A stretch of DNA of 50,941 nucleotides from Mesostigma viride (Eukaryota > Streptophyta > Mesostigmatophyceae > Mesostigmatales > Mesostigmataceae), in the NCBI GenBank assembly GCA_009746045.1, contig RPFO01000448.1, positions 3,748,373 to 3,799,313 on the forward strand. Reading direction: 5' to 3'. The notes beneath the pieces are model-generated. The model searched no databases. It saw only the letters and a program-made list of their open reading frames with translations, and was not told the DNA's origin. Below are positions 42,599 to 50,941 of the stretch, one piece after another (position 1 is the first letter of the stretch; each line of letters starts with the position of its first letter). The position numbers and the translations under genes were made by a program.

Positions 42599-44573
42599 AC
42601 GAAGCCACGAGCCACGAGCCACGAGGTAGCCATGGCTGTCGGAGCTCATAACTTTCACGTTTGAGCGCCGAATTCAGCTGTGAATATCACAATCGCTTCG
42701 TCTTTCTAAGACGCACATGCTGATATAATTTTCCGACGCTATTACGCAATATACGATGAGCAAACGCCTCTCGACGCAACGCAGCCTGGCGGCTGCGCTT
42801 AGCAATGAAAATACGTCTGCAGCCCCGGCTGCAGCTTCGCCAACCGGCCCAGAAGGCAGCGGCGCCACTAGCCAAGCTCTAGTGCTCGCCCAGCCCCCGG
42901 GCTTGCCTCGCCATCTGCCTCGCCTGAACCCAAGCGCAGTCGCTCTTCTGAGCCGCCCTGGGAAGAGACCTCCTTTGACGTCAACAGCTCCGGCTTCTGG
43001 CAACGCCGCCCCACTTGGTTCATGGAAGACTTGTTTTACGGCAATCACGCCTCGCTTCTAGCCCTGTGCGTGTACCTCACGTCCCACAACCGTGGCCGCT
43101 GGCCAGGTGACGGCAGGCTTGTCGACCCCGCCGAGGCTCTCCCAATCATTCACCGCATGCCTCGCCCCAAGCTTCAACGCTTCGCCCTCTGCTCCCTTGT
43201 TGGACGCTCCGAATCCGAGATCTGGAACCCCAAACCGCCCCCCTTCCCCTCCGAAGCCTCCATCCGCACCCTCCTCAAGGAAGCTTTCGAGCAGCACGTG
43301 ACCCCTCTTGCCGCAGATGTGGCGGCACTTGGCGGCACGCTGGCTGCTGAGCTCCCCACCATCCCCACCGCCACCGCCACCCTCCTCGCCTCCACCTCCC
43401 CCCCCCTCCGTCTCCACCGACTCCATCACCGCCCAGCTCCGCGACATCGACCAGCGCCTCAAGGATAATGCAATCGCTATCGAGGTCTTGCAGAACACAG
43501 CAGGCCTCACCGCCCAGGCAGTGAAGGACATTGCCGCCAAGCCAGCCCCGGCTGGCCTGGCCGGCGATGCTCCTCCCATCACGACCTGGGCGGACATGCT
43601 TAAGCAACATACCACCTCCACCACCTCCGCCGTCGCAGCCCAGCTCCAGCGGCAGACGCTTGACCTCCGCGAGGAGGCCGAGCTCGCCAAGCGCAGCCTC
43701 AACGTCATTGTCAAGAATCTCAAGATGGAGGAAGGTGAGAATTCCGAGAAGCTTGCGCGTGCTTTTGAGAGAGAAATCCTTGATCGCATGGGCCTTACTG
43801 GTGAGATCGAGCTGGCCGCCCACCGCCTTCCCCGCGCGCGGGGTAAGGCCGGGCCGCCCCCGCTCCTTCTCACCTTTAAGACCCCGGCGGACAAGATTTC
43901 TTTTCTCAGACGCCGCAAGCGGCTCGAGAAGACTCTCTTCACCCTTGACGACGACTTGACCCTGGCACAGCAACAACGGCGACGGGAGCTATGGTCGACC
44001 TACCTCCAGCTCCGGCAGACCAAGGCGGGCCAGCCGGTGTACTGGAAGGGGGCGGCCATCTACGTCGGCCACAAGCCCTGGCAAGCGACCCCCTCGACCA
44101 CCGCGGCCCCAGCAACTCCAGCCCCAGCCTAGGGGAATACAGCAGTAGTGTAGAATAGTTAGACCGTGGCCTTGTACATGCCCGCCTCCTACAGGCACTA
44201 TACCAGCTGAGGCCTAGCCTTTTTAGTCATGTACATGTGTGCCTATGATGTGCCACACTCCAGACGATGCCTAGCCTTATTTAGTAATGTTGTGCCCATG
44301 CAGGGAGTCACTCTCTGCTGAGAAGCCATGCCATAGCCCTTGTATAGCCATGATGATCTTCCCCCTCACAGGCATGCTCCCCCCTTACCCGGGCATAGCG
44401 TGATAGACCATGAGGGTGCGGGTGCCCTGGTGCACCTAGAGCAAGTGTTGTTTACATTCCCACCCTTGCAGGAAGTAGCTTAGAATGTATTATAGGCTCA
44501 TATGCCCCTTCTCAGGGCTATGTGCTACATATACTCCCAACGGAGTTATGTTCCTAATTAATTAATTAATTAA
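42599..44573 (+). mobile_element. ORF1-only LINE-like unit 1
   Basis: Flanked by TTATTCATTCC (42588-42598 and 44574-44584). It has a 5' region with CCACGAG repeats, a single ORF1-type coding region (42756-44132), and a 3' region ending in CTCCCAACGGAGTTATG and a (TTAA)n tail. No reverse transcriptase is present. The layout resembles half-L1 (HAL1) elements, which carry only ORF1 and depend on a partner LINE. That comparison is an inference. Confidence 0.7.
42756..44132 (+). pseudogene. LINE ORF1-like protein, unit 1 (two frameshifts)
   Basis: The start is ATG 42756 with SKRLSTQRSLAAALSNENTS. The reading passes through a second frame (about 43022-43380: FYGNHASLLALCVYLTSHN and on) and returns to the first for the C-terminal part to TAG 44132. 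That part has a predicted coiled coil (LRDIDQRLKDNAIAIEVLQN and LREEAELAKRS). It then has an RRM-like block (LNVIVKNLKMEEGENSEKLA, HRLPRARGKAGPPPLLLTF) and a C-terminal block (FTLDDDLTLAQQQRRRELW and PVYWKGAAIYV). Coiled coil, RRM and C-terminal domain in this order match L1-type ORF1 proteins, RNA chaperones of LINE particles. The frameshifts make the copy defective. Confidence 0.65.
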
Positions 44574-44584
44574 TTATTCATTCC

Positions 44585-46592
44585 ACGCCCTTGCATATAT
44601 GCGAATGACGAATTCCGGCCACGAGGTAGCCATGGCTGTCGGAGCTCATAACTTTCACGTTTGAGCACCGAATTTAGCCGTGAATATCACAATCGCTTCG
44701 TCTTTCTAAGACGCACATGCTGATATAATTTTCCGACGCTATTACGCAATATATGGCGAATAAACGCGCCTCGACGCAACGCAGCCTGGCGGCTGCGCTC
44801 GGCAATGAAAATACGTCTGCAGCTCAGGCTGCAGCTCCGCCATCAGGTCCGGCAGGCAGCGGCGACACTAGTCGCGCACTGGTGGTCGTCCAGCAACCTC
44901 CCGGGCTTAACGCCTCGCCATCTGCATCGCCTGACCCCAAGCGCACCCGCTCAGCCGACAAAACAGGAGGGTCCTCCCGCCCCTCAGAATCGAGCTTTCG
45001 GCAACTGCCTTTCATGGTCACTGATTACGACTGGACCAACCCGTCTCCGACCGATGCTATGAGATGCATCTTCTTCGGGGACTACGCTTCGCTTTACGAC
45101 CTGTGCCTCCATCTCCACGAGAACAATCGCCTCATCCTCCCGGACGGCCGCCTCTGGCGACACCTCACCCTGCTGCCCGGGTGCAAGCGCCCCGAACTCC
45201 AGCACGCCATCCTCAACTCCCTTCTCAAGCGCTCCGACGGCGAGATCTGGGCTCCATCCATCTCCGCCCCCACAGATCCGTTCCATCCTGACGGAAGCAG
45301 GCCTTCCAGCAGCACGTGACCCCCTTGCTGCTGACATTTCAGCAATCGGCGGCACGCTGACTGCTGAACTTCCTCACATTTCCACCGCCGCCGCCTCCAC
45401 CTCCACCGCCGTTTCCGCCTTCACTGCCGACAACAAAGCCCAGCTCCTCGACCTCGACCAACGCCTTCAAGCCACCGCCACCGCCCTTGAGAGCTTGCAT
45501 GACACCGCCGGCCTCACCGCCCAAGCGGTGCAGGAAATCGCTGCCCAGCCGGCACCTGCTGGCCCGGCCAGTGATGTTCCCTCCACCTGGGCAGACTTGC
45601 TTAAGCATCACACCACCTCCACCACCTCCACCATCGCGGCACAACTCAAGCAACAAGCCCTCGACCTTCGCGAGGCGGCCGAGCTCGACAAGCGCAGCCA
45701 CAATGTCATCGTCAAGCACTTCGACCAGCCGGCAGGTGAGACCTCCACGAGTCTCCTTGAGGCAGTTAAGCGCGCCATTCTTGCCCCCATGTTACTCACT
45801 GGTGAGCTGGACATGTCGGTTGTCCGCCTCCCCCGCGCGCGGGGGAAGGCTGGCCCGGCACCCGTGCTCCTCACCTTTAAGTACATGACGGACAAGCTGG
45901 CGTTCCTTAAATGCCGCAAGAAGCTCTCGGAGACTCGCTTCACGCTGGACGACGACTTGACCTTGGCCCAGCAACAGCGGCGACGCGAGCTATGGCCGAC
46001 CTACCTTCAGCTCCGGCAGCGTGCAGGGGGGAAGCCGGTATACTGGAGGGGGGCGGTCATCCACGTTGACCACAAGCCCTGGCAGGCCCCTCCTGCCACT
46101 CCAGGCTAGGGAATATACCAGTAGTGTAGATTAGATAGGCTTAGCCTTGCAAGTGGCCCACGCGCATGTGCGCCCATAATGGCCCCCATGGATGATGCTT
46201 TCAGTATCTAGCCGCGCCCAGCCTACAATGGGACCTCCCATGGATGATGCATTAAGAATTTAGCCATGCGATGCCTATGCAGGGAGTTACTCTCTGCTGA
46301 GATGCCATGTGTACACCAGCTATAGCCTAGCCACATACCCTCCACCCCATATGTCATGCAGGCCTTCTAGGCCCTCTCCTCAAGCCCCCCCTGGGTGCCT
46401 GTGCTTGGTAAGGAGGCATGAACCATCATGGCGGTGCAGGTGCACCTTGTGCACCCAGAGCAGGTGACAGTTGTACATCCTCCACCTGCAGGTTGTAGCC
46501 CTGATTGTATTACAAACCCATAGATGCCCCTTTCTCAGGGCTATGTGTTACATATGCTCCCAACGGAGCTATGATTTTAATTAATTAATTAA
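44585..46592 (+). mobile_element. ORF1-only LINE-like unit 2
   Basis: A second unit in the same orientation, directly after unit 1. It shares the TTATTCATTCC flank on both sides (44574-44584 and 46593-46603), the 5' GGTAGCCATGGCTGTCGGAG segment, the ORF1 and the 3' end. The coding parts differ substantially (my estimate is about 70% identical), so this is not a recent duplication. Confidence 0.7.
44753..46109 (+). pseudogene. LINE ORF1-like protein, unit 2 (frameshifted)
   Basis: Starts at ATG 44753 with ANKRASTQRSLAAALGNENT. It reads to 45319 in one frame and continues in another from about 45340 to TAG 46109. It matches unit 1 along its length: WADLLKHHTTSTTSTIAAQL, NVIVKHFDQPAGE, VRLPRARGKAGPAPVLLTF and FTLDDDLTLAQQQRRRELW. 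The N-terminal half keeps a segment, MVTDYDWTNPSPTDAMRCIF, that is scrambled by frameshift in unit 1. The break lies at the QHVTP junction near 45310-45340. Confidence 0.65.
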
Positions 46593-46603
46593 TTATTCAT
46601 TCC

Positions 46604-46930
46604 GAACGCCCGGACTCTCGGCTAAACCGAGATTTGTGCAGACTTTTATTGGGTAGCTCCGGGCATGATGGTGCCTGCAAATAGCGTAAGGCGTGACCGT
46701 GGCTATTGCTACGGTATGCTGTATTTTCCTGGAAATGGCCTCTGCCACCGGCTCAATAGTGCTTGCAGGCGTAAGTATATCGTGTTTCCACACATCAATC
46801 CAAAAACGCGTTTTTGTTCCCTGGTAATTATTTCAAGATAGGCTAATAGTCAGTTTGGCCTCAAATTTGGCACCAAGGTACCTAATCAGATATCTTATGA
46901 TGCCATGTGGTCAAAAAATTTTTTGGGAGT
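46604..46930. other. Spacer, no gene seen
   Basis: No coding evidence or repeat family that I can recognise. Confidence 0.35.
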
Positions 46931-47720
46931 CGGCACCATGGTAACATGGTGACATTTGCTAGCAAAAAATACCGTATTTTCAGCACTTTCTGGCATGTAT
47001 GCATATATAATGACATCAAATGAACTCAGTTGGGCCTGGAACTTTGCACATGTTCTAAACACATCCCATGCAGCATGCCCACAAAGTTTCAGGCTGGTTG
47101 GATGACAAATTGGTGACAAATGCTAGCATAAATACCCAAAAAATGCAGTTTTTCATGGTTTTTTAAGGGTTTTATCACACATGATGCACATATATAATGA
47201 CACCAAATGAACTCAGTTGGGCCTGGAACTTTGCACATGTTCTAAACACATCCCATGCAGCATGCCCACAAAGTTTCAGGCTGGTTGGATGACGAATTGG
47301 TGACAAATGCTAGCATAAATACCCAAAAAATGCAGTTTTTCATGGTTTTTTAAGGGTTTTATCACACATATGCATACATAATGACACCAAATGAACTCAG
47401 TTGGGCCTGGAACTTTGCACATGTTCTAAACACATCCCATGCAGCATGCCCACAAAGTTTCAGGCTGGTTGGATGACAAATTGGTGACAAATGCTAGCAT
47501 AAATACCCCCAAAATGCAGTTTTTCAGTGTTTTCCAAGTATTTCATCATAGGTTTGCACATATATAAGACCCAAGTGGACTCAGTTGGAGCTAGAACTTG
47601 GCACATGTTCGAAACACATCCCATGCAGCCTGCCCACAAAGCTTCAGGCTGGTTGGATGACAAATTGGTGACAGATGCTAGCATAAATACCACAGAAAAA
47701 GCAGCTTTCTATTGTTCTTA
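46931..47720. repeat. 184-187 bp satellite, four copies
   Basis: Units contain AACTCAGTTGGGCCTGGAAC, ACATGTTCTAAACACATCCC, TTTCAGGCTGGTTGGATGAC and AATTGGTGACAAATGCTAGC. TGGGCCTGGA-type starts fall at 47031, 47218, 47402 and 47586, giving periods of 187, 184 and 184. The fourth copy is the most diverged. Confidence 0.85.
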
Positions 47721-47887
47721 CAAGGGTTTCATGGCAATCATTCCACCTTGGTGTACAGAAGGTTCCAAACAACACATCATTACATTATGCATCATATTTA
47801 CAATGCAGGAAGGCATACTTGGGGGCACATGCCTATAGTACAATGCATTAATAACACACCTCTAGCCAGCTAGCTAGCTATATAGTG

Positions 47888-48020
47888 GCTAATGCCACAC
47901 CCGGGGGCACGTTCTCACGGCCCTGCTGCATCCTTTTCCTTTTCTTCTTCTCTGCATCTGACAGGGGCCTGCCCCCCATCTTCTCATCCACCAGCCTGGT
48001 GAGCACCCTGACGTTGGTGA
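47888..48020 (-). pseudogene. Possible minus-strand coding remnant
   Basis: On the minus strand a frame reads [20 protein letters not shown], then a basic [12 protein letters not shown] run and ends at TAG 47883-47885. Composition and the basic cluster look protein-like, and an AG precedes it (GGGTAG). I see no family match and the upstream frame is closed, so this is weak. Confidence 0.25.
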
Positions 48021-48159
48021 CTTGCGTCCGCTACCCTACCCCCATGGCACGCTTGGCCTTACGCTTGGTGAAGGTGGAGGGGTGGGTGCGACAGTTGGTC
48101 TGGGTTTTCATCACCCCCTTCCTCCAGTGCATGCGTGTGCTCCAACGCCTAAGCAGAGA

Positions 48160-48372
<213 letters not shown>

Positions 48373-48382
48373 GTCATACATA

Positions 48383-50000
48383 CCCTCCCTCCCTCCCTCC
48401 CTCCCTCCCTCCCTCCCTCCCTCCCTCCCTCCCTCCCTCCCTCCCTCCCTCCCTCCCTCCCTCCCTCCTCCCTCCCTCCCTCCCTCCCTCCCTCCCTCCC
48501 TCCCTCCCTCCCTCCCTCCCTCCCTCCCTCCCTCCCTCCCTCCCTCCCTCCCTCCCTCCCTCCCTCCCTCCCTCCCTCCCTCCCTCCCTCCCTCCCTCCC
48601 TCCCTCCCTCCCTCCCTCCTCCCTCCCTCCCTCCCTCCCTCCCTCCCTCCCTCCCTCCCTCCCTCCCTCCCTCCCTCCCTCCCTCCCTCCTCCCTCCCTC
48701 CCTCCTCCCTCCCTCCCTCCCTCCCTCCCTCCCTCCCTCCCTCCCTCCCTCCCTCCCTCCCTCCCTCCCTCCTCCCTCCCTCCCTCCTCCCTCCCTCCCT
48801 CCCTCCCTCCCTCCCTCCCTCCTCCCTCCCTCCCTCCCTCCCTCCCTCCTCCTCCCTCCCTCCCTCCCTCCTCCCTCCCTCCCTCCCTCCCTCCCTCCCT
48901 CCCTCCCTCCCTCCCTCCCTCCCTCCCTCCCTCCCTCCCTCCCTCCTCCCTCCCTCCCTCCCTCCCTCCCTCCCTCCCTCCTCCCTCCCTCCCTCCCTCC
49001 CTCCCTCCCTCCCTCCCTCCCTCCCTCCCTCCTCCCTCCCTCCCTCCTCCTCCCTCCTCCCTCCCTCCCTCCCTCCCTCCCTCCCTCCCTCCCTCCCTCC
49101 TCCCTCCCTCCCTCCCTCCTCCCTCCCTCCCTCCCTCCCTCCTCCCTCCCTCCCTCCCTCCCTCCTCCCTCCCTCCCTCCCTCCCTCCCTCCCTCCCTCC
49201 CTCCCTCCCTCCCTCCCTCCTCCCTCCCTCCCTCCTCCCTCCCTCCCTCCCTCCCTCCCTCCCTCCTCCCTCCCTCCCTCCCTCCCTCCCTCCCTCCCTC
49301 CCTCCCTCCCTCCCTCCCTCCCTCCCTCCCTCCCTCCCTCCCTCCTCCCTCCCTCCCTCCCTCCCTCCCTCCCTCCCTCCCTCCCTCCCTCCCTCCCTCC
49401 CTCCCTCCCTCCTCCCTCCCTCCCTCCCTCCCTCCTCCCTCCCTCCCTCCCTCCCTCCCTCCCTCCCTCCCTCCCTCCCTCCCTCCCTCCCTCCCTCCCT
49501 CCCTCCTCCCTCCCTCCCTCCCTCCCTCCCTCCCTCCCTCCCTCCCTCCCTCCCTCCTCCCTCCCTCCCTCCCTCCTCCCTCCCTCCCTCCCTCCCTCCC
49601 TCCCTCCCTCCTCCCTCCCTCCTCCCTCCCTCCCTCCCTCCTCCTCCCTCCCTCCCTCCCTCCTCCCTCCCTCCCTCCCTCCCTCCTCCCTCCCTCCCTC
49701 CCTCCCTCCCTCCCTCCCTCCCTCCCTCCCTCCCTCCCTCCCTCCCTCCCTCCCTCCCTCCCTCCTCCTCCCTCCCTCCTCCCTCCCTCCCTCCCTCCCT
49801 CCTCCCTCCCTCCTCCCTCCCTCCCTCCCTCCCTCCCTCCCTCCCCTCCCTCCCTCCCTCCTCCTCCCTCCCTCCCTCCCTCCCTCCTCCCTCCCTCCCT
49901 CCCTCCCTCCCTCCCTCCCTCCCTCCCTCCCTCCTCCCTCCCTCCTCCCTCCCTCCCTCCCTCCTCCCTCCCTCCCTCCCTCCCTCCCTCCCCCTCCCTC
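48383..50000. repeat. 1.6 kb CCCT/TCCC microsatellite
   Basis: An almost uninterrupted pyrimidine tract of CCTC/CCCT tetranucleotides with occasional 3-base steps (CCTCCTCCC). The steps divide it into blocks of uneven length. The 500-720 codon SLPP and GREG frames are by-products of the repeat. Confidence 0.95.
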
Positions 50001-50941
50001 ATTCATACACCCGTTCATTCATGCATGCAGCCGCTCATCATTAACACGCCTCCGTTGGGAAACTCACGGGGTATGAACTATGAAACGGGCGGTAAGAAAG
50101 GAAGAAGGAGCCGCCTCCCCAACATGCCGCCCGGCAAAGGCAGCGATGGGCCGTCCAGGAGGGAAACACTGCGCTTTGCCTTGTACGCCGGGGTGCGCAG
50201 GCGACGTGCGGGCACTGTCGCGTGTAAATTTGCCTGCCCGCCCCAGTCCTTCTCGGAACGCCTCCCCAGAGCATGCCGTCATGGTAAGAGCTCTTTTCGC
50301 CCGTCGCCGGAAGCTTAAACCACAAGAATACGCCGGTTAATGACCAGAAAATGGGGGGTTGTCGACGTTATAAACCAGTAGCTGTGGTTTTTCCCGCACC
50401 CCGAGCACACTCCGGACGGGGCCAGCAAGCCCCGCCCGCAGGATAAACACCGGGCGATGTTGCTGCGCCCAAGCGAAGTCATATAGCTGCAAGAAAAGAC
50501 GTAAAAGCGATTAAAAGCACGACATGCAGTGTTGCCCCTGTCAGCGCTCCTATAATTCTCACTTTTTCGCGGAAGGGGCGTAAAAATCGGAAACGCAAAA
50601 TTAAGGGAAATCCTACGCTGGGTTTCTTTGAAATGATGTAAGGAACTGGTGAACGTGTTCGTTCCACCGTCAAGTAGTTTGGGCAACGAGACCTTACCTT
50701 AAAGATGCACGGGTCTGGTCGGACGGCGAGCAAAAACTGCGCCAACTGCGTGCTTGTCCTCGTTCACACCCAATACAGCAGCGTTTCGCGAGTTTTTTTG
50801 TGAATATTATTTTTCCCTATGACAATGCCGTTCGAACAAGCGAAATCCGGTACACAATGGCTTCGTATTCCGTGAGCAATAAATTTTCAGCTACCATAGC
50901 CTTGCACACCGAATTTCAGTCAACATTGCACGCGCGCACCG
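50001..50941. other. Unassigned right edge
   Basis: Overlapping frames are open in both strands at 50025-50340. A minus-strand frame (50315-50686) has a C-x2-C and C-x2-C pair (RCLSCGRGLLAPSGVCSGCG) like a small zinc ribbon, but nothing else supports it. CTCCGTTGGG at 50049 resembles the CAAC-loop hairpin of the LINE-type 3' ends. Confidence 0.3.

Noticed and set aside
42235-42651. 138-codon ORF just before the first ORF1-only unit
   Set aside because: No domain, and it runs into the duplicated flank and 5' region of the element.
50315-50686. Small zinc-ribbon protein on the minus strand
   Set aside because: Two C-x2-C pairs alone are weak. The start and end regions look noncoding and plus-strand frames overlap it.

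Overview
The window looks like nuclear DNA from a eukaryote, most likely the green lineage (green alga or streptophyte). It has spliced genes with GT-AG introns, nested class I and class II transposons, satellites and long microsatellites. One ordinary host gene is recognisable: a three-exon (or larger) cyclin-dependent kinase inhibitor of the KRP/Kip type at about 40.2-41.5 kb. Lineage is an inference from that gene's plant-like C-terminal arrangement and from the plant-type CACTA (TNP2) transposase. I cannot name the species.

Left 22 kb: a three-level nest. The outermost layer is a TA-flanked terminal-inverted-repeat (TIR) element (967-21960, about 1.45 kb without its insert) that carries a HIRAN-like coding segment. 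Inside it sits a 19.5 kb CACTA/EnSpm-like transposon (1368-20912). That transposon has 16-bp TIRs (CACTCTGGGCTCCAAC), a 3-bp target duplication (CAC) and dense subterminal repeats. Inside one of its exons sits a third element (12379-13992) flanked by a 6-bp duplication (TTGCAG). The CACTA element has two divergent genes. A minus-strand gene (11384 to about 2026) has a roughly 7.6 kb intron made almost entirely of a higher-order repeat array. A plus-strand gene (about 12.2-18.7 kb) encodes RanBP2-type zinc fingers, an acidic/proline-rich linker and a TNP2-type transposase. Its main intron holds the same repeat family on the sense strand.

22.4-27.7 kb: a Ngaro/PAT-like tyrosine-recombinase retrotransposon with split direct repeats in the order A1-ORFs-B1-A2-B2. 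It encodes a gag-like ORF and a pol with RT, RNase H and tyrosine recombinase. Its repeats are nearly identical, so it is young.

28-33.5 kb: a mosaic of dispersed repeats. It contains LINE 3' fragments, a 25-bp-TIR repeat family that carries a GGAT microsatellite, three copies of a roughly 170-bp repeat, and C/G-rich low-complexity DNA.

33.6-38.4 kb: a second TA-flanked TIR element related in its ends to the outermost left element. It holds a TTAA-flanked element (34219-35936) and a 5'-truncated, frameshifted LINE (36131-38193) with an 18-bp target duplication.

40-46.6 kb: the CDK-inhibitor gene, whose last intron contains a short reverse LINE-type fragment with an 11-bp duplication. It is followed by two tandem ORF1-only LINE-like units sharing the same 11-bp flank. 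46.9-50 kb: a 184-187 bp satellite, then CA, GCAC and a 1.6 kb CCCT microsatellite. The last 0.9 kb has no gene I can support.
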